Of a stretch of 61,375 nucleotides of DNA, positions 7,351 to 14,666 are shown one piece after another. The stretch comes from DASXRC01 sp036506495 (GTDB taxonomy: Bacteria; Actinomycetota; Actinomycetes; Mycobacteriales; Micromonosporaceae). The translations under genes were made by a program, and so were the position numbers. The stretch is from positions 1-61,375 of the forward strand of contig DASXRQ010000128.1 of assembly GCA_036506495.1 (NCBI GenBank), written 5' to 3'. The notes beneath the pieces were generated by a model. That model was not told where the DNA came from and searched no databases. It saw only the letters and a list, made by a program, of their open reading frames with translations. Numbering within the stretch: the stretch's first letter is position 1; every line of letters begins with the position of its first letter.

Positions 7351-8911
7351 CGGCGCTGTCGCTGGCCCGGACCGCAGCACGCACCTCGTCGATGGCGGCG
7401 GGCGCGACGGACAGCCCGGTGACCCCGGTGGCGAGCAGCACCGGCACGACGGCCGGGTCCGCGGCTGCGTCGCCACACACGGACACGCTCCGACCGTGCC
7501 GTCGGCCGGCCTCGGCGACGGCCGCGATCGCCCGCAGGACGACCGGCTCGGAGGCCCGCCCCGGGCGCAGTGTCGGGTCGCGCCGATCCAGCCCCAACAG
7601 CGCGGCGGTCAGATCATTGCTGCCGACCGAGAGAAAGTCCGCCTCGGCGGCCAGGTCCTCGATGGCCTCGACCGCCTGCGGCAGCTCGATCATCGCGCCG
7701 AGCGGCGGGGCGGCGAGGCCTCGGCGAGCGGCCGCGGCGTCGAGGAGGTCCCGGCAACGGCGCAGCTGGTCGACCGAGGCCACCATCGGCACCAGTACCC
7801 GCAGCCGGGTCTCGGCGCCGGCGTCCAGCACCGCCCGCAGCTGGGCGGCGAGCGCCTCCGGTGCGGCCAGCATCATCTCCAGACCGCGATGGACGGTCGG
7901 CACGCCGGCCAGGAACGGCGGCAGTTTGTCGGGCGCGAAGTCCAGCGTTCGCACGGTTGCCACCCGTCCGGCCAGCGGGGCCAGCACCGGACGCAACGCG
8001 GCCGCGTGCTCGGCCTCCGTCGGCCACGCGGGCGCGGCGAGGAATGGCAGCTCGGTGCGGACCAGCCCGGCCCCCTCGGCGCCGGCGGACACCGCCGCGG
8101 CGGCGTCGGCGGCCGTGCTCACGTTGGCCAGCAGGGCGATCGGCCGCCCGTCCAGGGTGACCGCGGGAAGCGCCCGGTCCCGGGCGAGCGCCGCGGCGCG
8201 CTGGGCGGACACGGCAGCCGCCGCGCGCGCGGCGCTACGCCGGACCGCCGTCGGATGTACGGTCAGCTCCCCGGTGCCGCCGTCGATGACCGCGGGCGCA
8301 CCGTCCGTCGCGCGCGGCAGGTCGACAAACACCAGCGGTACGCCCAGGGCGCGCGCCACGATCGCGACGTGAGCGCCGGCGCCGCCGACCCGCGACGCCG
8401 CCCCGACCACCGTCCCGGGCGGGTCGAGGAGCTGGTCGGCGCCGAGTTCATGCGCGACGAGGATGACGTCACCGTCCACCGTCGACGTCCGCGGGTCCTC
8501 ACGGAGGTGGTCGACCACGCGGCGACCCACCTGGCGGACGTCCGTGGCGCGGGCGGCGAGCGTGGGATCGGGCAGGGCGGCCAGCAGGTCGGCGTACCGG
8601 CCGGCGGCCGCGGTGACCGCGCGCCCGGGCGGTACGCCCGCACCCACGGCGTCGACCGCGGCCGCCCGCAGCTCCGGGTCGCGAGCGATCAGCGCCGTGG
8701 CCACCGCGACCTCGGCCGGCTCGCGGTGTCCCTCCGCCCGCAGAACCGCTGCCCGGGCGTCCAGCTGCGCGGCCACCGCGTCGAACGCGGCCGCCACGTC
8801 GGCCGCGCTCGCGTGCACCGGAGATTCATCGTCGGGGTCGACCCGCAGGAGCCGGCCGAGCCCCACGCCGGGCGCACCGGGGCGGCCGTGATGCCGCCGT
8901 TCCGCGGTCAC
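7334..8911 (-). CDS. ptsI: PTS enzyme I (phosphoenolpyruvate-protein phosphotransferase), in the dha cluster
   Basis: Enzyme I takes phosphate from PEP and passes it to HPr. The 525-residue protein has the start GRPGAPGVGLGR, the phosphohistidine loop VGGAGAHVAIVARALGVP, the arginine/glutamate block GAEGAGLVRTELPF, the GAMIELPQAV and SVGSNDLTAALL strands of the PEP barrel, and the catalytic cysteine region VSVCGDAAADP. All catalytic landmarks therefore appear intact. GTG 8911 overlaps the dhaL stop in GTGA, so the gene is translationally coupled to dhaL. Its 3' end overlaps the murB 3' end by 17 nt in convergent orientation. With the separate HPr and IIA genes nearby it probably powers dihydroxyacetone phosphorylation. 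Confidence 0.9.
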   Translation of the reverse strand: MTAERRHHGRPGAPGVGLGRLLRVDPDDESPVHASAADVAAAFDAVAAQLDARAAVLRAEGHREPAEVAVATALIARDPELRAAAVDAVGAGVPPGRAVTAAAGRYADLLAALPDPTLAARATDVRQVGRRVVDHLREDPRTSTVDGDVILVAHELGADQLLDPPGTVVGAASRVGGAGAHVAIVARALGVPLVFVDLPRATDGAPAVIDGGTGELTVHPTAVRRSAARAAAAVSAQRAAALARDRALPAVTLDGRPIALLANVSTAADAAAAVSAGAEGAGLVRTELPFLAAPAWPTEAEHAAALRPVLAPLAGRVATVRTLDFAPDKLPPFLAGVPTVHRGLEMMLAAPEALAAQLRAVLDAGAETRLRVLVPMVASVDQLRRCRDLLDAAAARRGLAAPPLGAMIELPQAVEAIEDLAAEADFLSVGSNDLTAALLGLDRRDPTLRPGRASEPVVLRAIAAVAEAGRRHGRSVSVCGDAAADPAVVPVLLATGVTGLSVAPAAIDEVRAAVRASDSAVRASS

Positions 8912-9534
8912 GGCGAGCCGGCTGTCACATCGGCGAACGCCCGGAAGATCAGCCAGGTCGAGGTCGCACCGGGATCCTGATGGCCGACGCTGCGTGGACC
9001 GAGGTACGAGGCGCGGCCCTTGCGTGCCTGGAGCGCCGTCGTCGCCCGCATTCCCTCGGCGGCCGCGGCGGCCGCGGCCGCCGCAGCCGCCGGGACGCCG
9101 CCGTCGAGCTCCTTCTCGAACGCCGCGACCGCGGGGGCGTACGCGTCGACGATGGTCTTGTCTCCGGGCACCGCGGCGCCGAGCTTCTGGACGGCCTCGA
9201 GCCCCGCCCGCAACGCGGTGGCCAGCGCCGCACCGTCCACCGTGGTCCCGGCGGGGAGTGCCTTGCCTATCGCCCGGAACGCCGTGCCGTACAGCGGACC
9301 GGACGCGCCGCCCACCCGCGACACGAGCGTGCTGCCGGTGCGGACGAACACCTCGCCGACGCTCGCCGGCTGGGCGCCCTCCAGCGAGGCGCGTACCGCC
9401 GTGAAGCCACGGTTCATGTTGACCCCGTGGTCGGCGTCCCCGATCGCCGAGTCTAGCTGGGTGAGATAGTCGGCCTGCTCGGCGATTGCGGCGGCAACGG
9501 CGGCGATCCACGAGCGGGCGAGCGCGATGTCCAC
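8908..9534 (-). CDS. dhaL: Dihydroxyacetone kinase subunit DhaL (ADP-binding)
   Basis: DhaL carries a tightly bound ADP that is re-phosphorylated by DhaM and then phosphorylates dihydroxyacetone bound to DhaK. The 208-residue protein shows the magnesium-binding aspartate loop IGDADHGVNMNRG, the SGPLYGTAF loop, a helical Ala-rich hinge (VPAAAAAAAAAAAEG) and the C-terminal SVGHQDPGA motif. The DhaL fold is complete. It follows dhaK after 27 nt and overlaps the enzyme I start by 4 nt, forming facilitator-dhaK-dhaL-ptsI. The ten-plus alanine run is unusual but lies in a region expected to be a solvent helix. Confidence 0.93.
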   Translation of the reverse strand: MDIALARSWIAAVAAAIAEQADYLTQLDSAIGDADHGVNMNRGFTAVRASLEGAQPASVGEVFVRTGSTLVSRVGGASGPLYGTAFRAIGKALPAGTTVDGAALATALRAGLEAVQKLGAAVPGDKTIVDAYAPAVAAFEKELDGGVPAAAAAAAAAAAEGMRATTALQARKGRASYLGPRSVGHQDPGATSTWLIFRAFADVTAGSP

Positions 9535-9561
9535 GGCGACCTCCTGCGAATGCGCGGGTTA

Positions 9562-10560
9562 CTACGCTCCCCAGCGGAGCGCGGGCGTGCGTACCGGAGC
9601 GTCCCACAGCTGGCGTATCTCGGCGTCCACCTTGCACACGGTCACCGACATGCCGGCCATGTCAAGGCTGGTCACGTAGTTGCCGACCAGGTTGCGGGCG
9701 ACCCGGACACCGGCCGCGTCCAGCACGGACACCACCTCGCCGTACAGCAGGTACAGCTCGATTAGCGGCGTACCGCCGAGGCCGCTGACGACGACGATGG
9801 TCTCATCGCCGGCGGCGAGCGGCTTCGCGGACAGGATCGCGTCCGTCGCGATACGGACGATGTCCTTGGCGGGGCGCAGCTTCTCGCGGCGGCGACCGGG
9901 CTCGCCGTGGATGCCGACGCCGACCTCCATCTCGTCCTCGGGCAGGTCGAATCCAGGCTTGCCGGACGCTGGCGTGGTGCACGCCGTCAGGGCGACCGCG
10001 AACGAGGCGCTGGCCTCGTTCACCCGGCTGCCGGCCGCGGCCACCGCGGCCGCCGTCGCGCCGGTCTCGGCCAGGGCGCCCGCGACCTTCTCAACGATCA
10101 GCGTGGCGCCGGTGCCGCGGCGACCGGCAGTCCACGTTGAGTCCTCCACCGCGACATCGTCGTTGACAAGCACGGTGTGTACGTCGATGCCGTCGTCGCC
10201 GGCCAGCTCGGCGGCCATCTGGAAGTTCATGACGTCACCGGTGTAGTTCTTCACGATGTGCACCACGCCGGCGCCGCCGTCGACCGCCTTGGTGGCGGCG
10301 AGCACCTGGTCGGGTACCGGCGAGGTGAACACCTCGCCGGGGCAGGCCGCGTCGAGCATGCCCAGGCCGACGAACCCGCCGTGCAGGGGCTCGTGACCCG
10401 AACCGCCGCCGGACACGAGCCCCACCTTGCCCGCGCGCGGGGCGTCCGCGCGCACGATGATCTGCTGCTCGAGATCGACGCGTAGCTCGGGGTGGGCCGC
10501 GGCGAGGCCGGTGAGTGCCTCTCTGACCACCGCGTCGGGGTGGTTGATGAACTTCTTCAC
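9562..10560 (-). CDS. dhaK: Dihydroxyacetone kinase subunit DhaK (substrate-binding)
   Basis: DhaK binds dihydroxyacetone covalently through a histidine hemiaminal and presents it to DhaL-ATP. The 332-residue sequence begins KKFINHPDAVVREALTG, has the SGGGSGHEPLHGGFVG loop, the HIVKNYTGDVMNFQMA block, and the substrate histidine in VGIHGEPG. GTG 10560 is chosen because it overlaps the stop of the upstream channel gene (GTGA). The length equals that of single-domain PTS-type DhaK, not the ATP-dependent fused kinase, in agreement with the separate dhaL and dhaM genes. Confidence 0.95.
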   Translation of the reverse strand: MKKFINHPDAVVREALTGLAAAHPELRVDLEQQIIVRADAPRAGKVGLVSGGGSGHEPLHGGFVGLGMLDAACPGEVFTSPVPDQVLAATKAVDGGAGVVHIVKNYTGDVMNFQMAAELAGDDGIDVHTVLVNDDVAVEDSTWTAGRRGTGATLIVEKVAGALAETGATAAAVAAAGSRVNEASASFAVALTACTTPASGKPGFDLPEDEMEVGVGIHGEPGRRREKLRPAKDIVRIATDAILSAKPLAAGDETIVVVSGLGGTPLIELYLLYGEVVSVLDAAGVRVARNLVGNYVTSLDMAGMSVTVCKVDAEIRQLWDAPVRTPALRWGA

Positions 10561-11363
10561 GAGCGGACTCCTTCCGGCTCGGGGGTGACCTGCGGCTGCG
10601 CAGGGACGCCCTGGCGCGTGGCCGCGCGGGCGGTGGCGACCACGCCGTACGCCAGCCCGGCCGCGGTCGCGCCGACGAACTCCGCGATCACGTACACGGG
10701 CAGCTGGTTCCAGTGCACCGTGCCACCGGCGATCTGCTGGACGAGCATCGGGCCGAACGTGCGGGCCGGGTTGATCGAAGCGCCGGTCGCGGGCGCCACC
10801 GGGATGATCGCGGCGAACACGGCGAGGCCGATGGCCAGCCCGGCGAACCCGCCGGGTGCCCGCCGGTCGATAGCTCCGAACACCACAAACGCCAGGATGA
10901 ACGTGCCGAGCGCCTCGGCAAAGAAGGCCTGCCCGGCGCCGACGCCCTGGCCGTACGCCGCGACGCCCAGGCCGACGTCGGACGCCTTCCCGCCGAGTGC
11001 GCCGATGATGGACACGGCGCCGAGGATCGCGCCACCGACCTGGGCGGCGATGAAGCCCGGCACGTCCCGCCACGGCAGTTTCCCGGTTACCGCGAGCGCG
11101 ACGGTGATCGCCGGGTTGATCTGGCAGCCGGAGACGTGGCCGATCGCGTAGATGAGCGCGACAACGATCATCGCGAAAGCAAAGGAGATCATGCCGAGCT
11201 GAGCCATCGTGAACGGCGCGTCCCCGGCGACGATGAGCGTGGCCGGCACGGAGCCGACCCCGACGAAGACCAGCAGTGCGGTGCCGATGACCTCGGCGAG
11301 GAGCTTCTGTGGGTACGAGATTTCTGCCATGCCTGGCGCCTGAGCGGATACGCCGCCCGGCAT
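10557..11363 (-). CDS. MIP-family channel (aquaporin / glycerol facilitator)
   Basis: A 268-residue six-helix MIP channel with both NPA motifs, GCQINPAITVAL and GASINPARTFGP. The residue after the second NPAR is Thr instead of the Asp found in classical glycerol facilitators (NPARD), so by sequence it leans to the aquaporin side; its place at the head of the dhaK-dhaL-ptsI operon argues for a small polyol or dihydroxyacetone as cargo. ATG 11363 is preceded by GGAGGAGGT; an alternative ATG at 11330 (MAEIS) has a weaker site. The C-terminal 30 residues are a Pro/Gln-rich cytoplasmic tail. Confidence 0.88.
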   Translation of the reverse strand: MPGGVSAQAPGMAEISYPQKLLAEVIGTALLVFVGVGSVPATLIVAGDAPFTMAQLGMISFAFAMIVVALIYAIGHVSGCQINPAITVALAVTGKLPWRDVPGFIAAQVGGAILGAVSIIGALGGKASDVGLGVAAYGQGVGAGQAFFAEALGTFILAFVVFGAIDRRAPGGFAGLAIGLAVFAAIIPVAPATGASINPARTFGPMLVQQIAGGTVHWNQLPVYVIAEFVGATAAGLAYGVVATARAATRQGVPAQPQVTPEPEGVRS

Positions 11364-11390
11364 ACCTCCTCCGGCTACGACACGGGAACG

Positions 11391-11427
11391 GATTCCAAAC
11401 GGTGTTCAGTATTACCGAATGGTGTTC
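11391..11427 (-). promoter_or_regulatory. Operator-like sequence upstream of the channel-dhaKL-ptsI operon
   Basis: Read on the minus strand, 11420 to 11391 gives an ATTCGG-TAATAC-TGAACA half followed by CCGTTTGGAATC. This is nearly the same as 12384-12414 (GTTCG-CTATTG-CCGAACA, then GCGTTTTGGAATC). Both contain an imperfect TTCG...GAA dyad followed by a TTTGGAAT block. A further GGTGTTC copy begins at 11421. Occurrence in front of both dha transcription units around an IclR-family gene makes this a strong candidate for its operator. Confidence 0.65.
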
Positions 11428-11494
11428 GGAACCTAGCGTGGCCCACGGCGGCGTGTCAAGGGTCACTTTCCCGCCGCAACCCCCACCCCTGCCG

Positions 11495-11566
11495 CCGATC
11501 TTGCACATGTGGTGGGTTGTTTGACCGGACTTGGGCCATATACGACGCATCACAACTGCAAGATCG
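11495..11566. repeat. GATCTTGCA / TGCAAGATC stem-loop between iclR-type gene and channel operon
   Basis: Arms CCGATCTTGCA (11495-11505) and TGCAAGATCG (11557-11566) enclose about 51 nt. The pairing extends inward because CA-TGTGGTG on the left can face CATCACA on the right with few mismatches. It lies just after the regulator's stop (minus strand), so it may end that transcript. I recall similar GATCTTGCA inverted repeats between genes in Micromonosporaceae, unverified. Confidence 0.6.
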
Positions 11567-11582
11567 CCGGAGAGGAGCAGCA

Positions 11583-12368
11583 TCACGAGGCCGCGGCCAC
11601 CCAGCGGCGGGCGGTCGGTCGCGAGGCTCCAAGGTCTCGCGACAGGTGCCGGGCGGTCTCCCGGACGGCGACGGCCAGGGCGTCCCTGGCCGGCGGGTCC
11701 AGCAACCGCTCGACCGGGCCGACCACGCCGATGGCGCCGACCGCGTCGCCGGTGTGGTCGAACACGGGCGCCGCGATCCCGGCGTCGCCGATCGCGGCTT
11801 CGCCGTCCTCCACGGCGTACCCGCTGCTCCGGACGGCCTCGAGCTGCGCGGAGAGTTCGTCCCGGTCGGTGATGGTGGCGCCGGTCAGGGCGGGTAGCGG
11901 TCCGGAGAGGAGCGCGCCGAGCTCCGGGTCGGGCAGGTGCGCGGCGACGGCCTTACCGAGTGCGCTCGTGTGCCACGGGAGAACGGCGCCGACCTCGAGG
12001 ATCTGGACCGCACCCTCCGGCCGGAACGCGTGGTGGACGACGAGCAGGTGGTCGCCGGAGAGCACACCGACCCAGACCGCTTCGTTGGCCCGGTTGGCGA
12101 GGCCGTCCGCCCAGGCGACCGAGCGCACTCGCAGCTCATGTGTCTCGAGATACGCGTTACCGAGCTCGAGGAGGGCGGGGCCCAGCCGGTATTTGCCGGT
12201 CTCGTGGTCCTGCGAGACGAGCTGACCTGCCTCGAGCGTCCGCAGCAGGGCGTGCGCGGTCGGCTTTGCCACCCCGAGACGCTCGGCGACCTCGGTGACG
12301 CCCGCGCCGCGCGCCGAGCCGCCGAGGACGCGGAGGATCTCGATCGCGCGGGCCACTGACTGCACCAT
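11583..12368 (-). CDS. IclR-family transcriptional regulator of the dha system
   Basis: The 261-residue protein has an N-terminal winged HTH (SVARAIEILRVLGG, TEVAERLGVAKPTAHALLRTLE) and the C-terminal IclR effector domain (LLVVHHAFRPEG, LPWHTSALGKAVAAHLP, GYAVEDGEAAIGDAGIAAPVFD). IclR proteins of this kind, such as GylR, respond to small metabolites of glycerol or related compounds. It lies between the minus-strand channel-dhaKL-ptsI operon and the divergent dhaM-ptsH pair; operator-like repeats occur on both promoters. Repression relieved by dihydroxyacetone or glycerol phosphate is inference. Confidence 0.9.
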   Translation of the reverse strand: MVQSVARAIEILRVLGGSARGAGVTEVAERLGVAKPTAHALLRTLEAGQLVSQDHETGKYRLGPALLELGNAYLETHELRVRSVAWADGLANRANEAVWVGVLSGDHLLVVHHAFRPEGAVQILEVGAVLPWHTSALGKAVAAHLPDPELGALLSGPLPALTGATITDRDELSAQLEAVRSSGYAVEDGEAAIGDAGIAAPVFDHTGDAVGAIGVVGPVERLLDPPARDALAVAVRETARHLSRDLGASRPTARRWVAAAS

Positions 12369-12383
12369 TCGAGGTTGACCCCC

Positions 12384-12420
12384 GTTCGCTATTGCCGAAC
12401 AGCGTTTTGGAATCTACCAT
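12384..12420 (+). promoter_or_regulatory. dhaM promoter with overlapping IclR-type operator
   Basis: A -35 TTGCCG (12392-12397), 17-nt spacer and -10 TACCAT (12415-12420) place transcription at about 12427-12429, on the dhaM ATG, so the message may be leaderless. The operator-like sequence 12384-12414 covers -35 and spacer. It is shared with 11391-11420 upstream of the channel operon. The site also sits 16 nt from the iclR-type start, so it could serve autoregulation. Confidence 0.6.
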
Positions 12421-12428
12421 TTCCGTTC

Positions 12429-12821
12429 ATGACGAGATCCGTGGGCATCGTACTCGTCTCCCACAGCCGCGAACTGGCCAGCGGACTGCGTTCCCTGCTG
12501 CTCCAGGTGGCGGCGGACGGCGTCGCGGTGGAGGCGGCCGGCGGGACGGCGGACGGCCGACTCGGCACCAGCTACGACCTCGTCGTCGCCGCCGTCAAGC
12601 GCGCCGACCGAGGTTCCGGAGTGGTCGTGCTACCCGACCTGGGCAGCTCGGTGCTCACCGCGCGGGCCGTGCTGGCGGATCACCCCACGCCCGACGTCGT
12701 GCTCGTCGACACCCCCTTCGTGGAGGGCGCGGTCGCCGCCGCGGTCATCGCGGCCAGCGGTGCGGACCTCGCCACCGTGGTCGCTGCGGCGCGGGAGGCG
12801 CAGCATGTCCGGAAGTTCTGA
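12429..12821 (+). CDS. dhaM: DhaM-type EIIA domain, phosphoryl donor for DhaL-ADP
   Basis: This 130-residue protein is a stand-alone mannose-type IIA domain as found at the N-terminus of DhaM. The phosphorylated histidine is in GIVLVSHSRELASG near residue 12; GTSYDLVVAAVKRAD and VVLPDLGSSVLTA are further family positions. In many bacteria DhaM is fused to HPr and part of enzyme I; here those functions are separate genes (HPr overlapping by 17 nt, enzyme I in the opposite operon). It should pass phosphate from HPr to the ADP held by DhaL. Confidence 0.88.
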   Translation: MTRSVGIVLVSHSRELASGLRSLLLQVAADGVAVEAAGGTADGRLGTSYDLVVAAVKRADRGSGVVVLPDLGSSVLTARAVLADHPTPDVVLVDTPFVEGAVAAAVIAASGADLATVVAAAREAQHVRKF

Positions 12822-13068
12822 GACCCGGGTGGTGCTGACCGCTGCCCTGCACGCCCGGCCGGCGGGCCAGGTCGTGCAGGCGGCGACCAGGTTCAGCTCC
12901 GAGATCGAGATCTCGTACGGCGAGCGGACGGTCAGCGCCCGTGGCGTGCTCGGTGTGATGGCGCTCGGCGCGACCGCCGGTACCACGGTGGTCCTGCGCG
13001 CGATCGGCGACGACGCGGCGGAGGCGGTTACGGCGCTCGCCGCCGTGCTCGCCACGGCTACCGACTGA
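12805..13068 (+). CDS. ptsH: HPr family phosphocarrier protein
   Basis: HPr shuttles phosphate from enzyme I to IIA domains. The 87-residue protein has the active histidine in ALHARPAGQ at residue 16 and the regulatory-serine region SARGVLGVMALG, where the serine precedes Ala-Arg instead of the usual Ile/Met context, so regulation by an HPr kinase is doubtful. ATG 12805 follows GGGAGG with about 6 nt spacing and overlaps the dhaM stop. The 3' end overlaps the convergent mgtC-like gene by 11 nt. Whether it also serves other PTS permeases cannot be decided here. Confidence 0.9.
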   Translation: MSGSSETRVVLTAALHARPAGQVVQAATRFSSEIEISYGERTVSARGVLGVMALGATAGTTVVLRAIGDDAAEAVTALAAVLATATD

Positions 13069-13690
13069 TGTCCACCCCGTGTACGCCGGACAGCGCGCGT
13101 AGCCGATCACCCAGGAGCGTCAGGGTCGTGCCGCTGGTCGGCTGCGCCGTCAGCACGAGAGCCTGCCGGTCGGCGCCGTACGACAGGCGCAGCACCCGGC
13201 TGCGGCCCAGGATCGCCTGGGCCTGGTGCTCGACCTCGTCCAGCGGTGCGCCCGCCTCGAGGGTCAACGTGACCTCGAGCGTCCGCCGGCGCGGCAACGC
13301 TTCGCGCTCGACGTACCTCACCAGCACCAGCACGCCGAGCGCCAGCACCGCGGCACCGATCGCCGCCAGCCAGCGCTCCAGCCCGACCGCGACCCCGATC
13401 GCGGCGGTCACCCACAGCGAGGCCGCCGTAGTGAGGCCGCGGACCGTGGCGCCTTCCCGCAGGATCGCGCCGCCGCCCAGGAAGCCGATGCCCGTGACGA
13501 CCTGCGCGGCGATCCGGGTGGGGTCACTTCCGAGGAGGTCGACGCCGGCGAGCGTGAAAACGGCGGCGCCGAGGCAGACCAGCATGTGCGTACGGAGCCC
13601 GGCCGGCTGAGCGCCCAGCTCGCGTTCCAGCCCGATCGCCGCGCCCAGCCCGGCCGCCGCCGCGATCTGCGCGAGCACGGTCCAGTCCAT
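13058..13690 (-). CDS. MgtC/SapB family membrane protein
   Basis: A 210-residue protein with four or five N-terminal membrane segments and a soluble C-terminal domain of about 75 residues. GLGAAIGLERELGAQPAGLRTHMLVCLGAA, VTGIGFLGGGAILREG and GLTTAASLWVTAAIGVAVG are the family motifs. MgtC proteins are linked to growth at low magnesium and modulation of ATP synthase in pathogens, but most homologues are uncharacterised. The C-terminal part (LEVTLTLEAG...) is ACT-like. It is a single gene, convergent with ptsH. Confidence 0.88.
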   Translation of the reverse strand: MDWTVLAQIAAAAGLGAAIGLERELGAQPAGLRTHMLVCLGAAVFTLAGVDLLGSDPTRIAAQVVTGIGFLGGGAILREGATVRGLTTAASLWVTAAIGVAVGLERWLAAIGAAVLALGVLVLVRYVEREALPRRRTLEVTLTLEAGAPLDEVEHQAQAILGRSRVLRLSYGADRQALVLTAQPTSGTTLTLLGDRLRALSGVHGVDISR

Positions 13691-13721
13691 GCCGTCCACT
13701 ATGGCCCGTTCGGGGCTCGCG

Positions 13722-14492
13722 TCAGGGCACCCTGTGCACCTTGTACTGGGCGGCCTGGGCGAGCGGCCGAACCACCAGCCGGTCGACGTTGACGTGGTGC
13801 GGCCGGGTGGCGCACCAGACGATGCAGTCGGCGACGTCCTCGGCGACCAGCGGCTCGGCCACGCCCCGGTAGACCTCGTCCGCCTTGGCCCGGTCGCCCC
13901 CGAACCGGCCGAGTGCGAACTCGTCGGTGCGCACCATGCCCGGGTCGATCTCCACGACCCGGATGGGCCGCCCACTCACCTCCAGCCGCAGCGTCTCGGC
14001 GAACGCCGTCTGGGCATGCTTGGCCGCGGCGTAGCCGCCCCCGCCCTCGTACACGATCAGGCCGGCGGTGGAGCTGAGCACGACGACCGTGCCGGCGCCG
14101 GACTTCTCCAGGGCCGGAAGAAATGCCTGGGTGACGCGGAGCGTGCCGAGCACGTTCACGTCGTACATCCACTGCCAGTCCGCGACCGATCCGCTCTCGA
14201 TGGGGTCGGCGCCGCGAGCACCGCCGGCGTTGTTGACGAGCAGGGTGACCGGGCCGTCGAGCTCGGCCACGGCGGCGACCAGACCGGCGACCGACTCGTC
14301 GGACGTGGCATCGCAGGTCACCGGCGTGGCCTCGCCGCCACCGGCGCCGATCTCGTCCACGAGCTCCCCGAGCCGCTCGGTTCGTCGGGCCGCGGCGACC
14401 ACGTGGAAGCCCTCGACCGCCAGGCGGCGGGCGGTGGCGGCCCCGATCCCGCTCGAGGCCCCGGTGACGATGGCGATCGGCGTCTGCGACAT
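13722..14492 (-). CDS. Short-chain dehydrogenase/reductase
   Basis: A classical 256-residue SDR. The cofactor loop TGASSGIGAATARRL is followed by an Arg pair (AARRTERL), which suggests NADP(H); LVNNAGG, a Ser in VVLSSTAG and the YAAAKHA catalytic Tyr-Lys pair are all present. Its site between murB and mshA matches the SDR at the Rv0484c position in M. tuberculosis. Substrate is unknown. ATG 14492 gives the standard SDR beginning (SQTPIAIVTG). Confidence 0.9.
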   Translation of the reverse strand: MSQTPIAIVTGASSGIGAATARRLAVEGFHVVAAARRTERLGELVDEIGAGGGEATPVTCDATSDESVAGLVAAVAELDGPVTLLVNNAGGARGADPIESGSVADWQWMYDVNVLGTLRVTQAFLPALEKSGAGTVVVLSSTAGLIVYEGGGGYAAAKHAQTAFAETLRLEVSGRPIRVVEIDPGMVRTDEFALGRFGGDRAKADEVYRGVAEPLVAEDVADCIVWCATRPHHVNVDRLVVRPLAQAAQYKVHRVP

Positions 14493-14666
14493 GCCCCGAT
14501 GATGCCGGACGACGGTTGCGGGCCGCACTACGGGAGACAACCGTCACGCAGACCGCGGGCGGGGGTGTGCGCTCCCGCGTACGCGGGAAGATGACCGGCG
14601 GCGTATTGGTTGATCCGCATGGCTCGCCGCTCAGATGCGGCCTGTTTCGTGGTGAAAGGAGCCAAG
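14493..14666. promoter_or_regulatory. SDR/mshA intergenic region with two inverted repeats
   Basis: The 174-nt divergent region holds an 8-bp inverted repeat, GACGGTTG (14511-14518) and CAACCGTC (14538-14545), and a perfect 16-bp palindrome TCCCGCGTACGCGGGA (14573-14588). Both are possible operator or attenuator elements. GGAG at 14658-14661 is the ribosome-binding site of mshA. No clear -35/-10 pair was recognised. Confidence 0.45.

Noticed and set aside
9562..11586. Single protein joining MIP channel and DhaK regions
   Set aside because: The upper part is the channel gene in another frame; DhaK begins at GTG 10560 and the channel is a separate reading frame overlapping by 4 nt.
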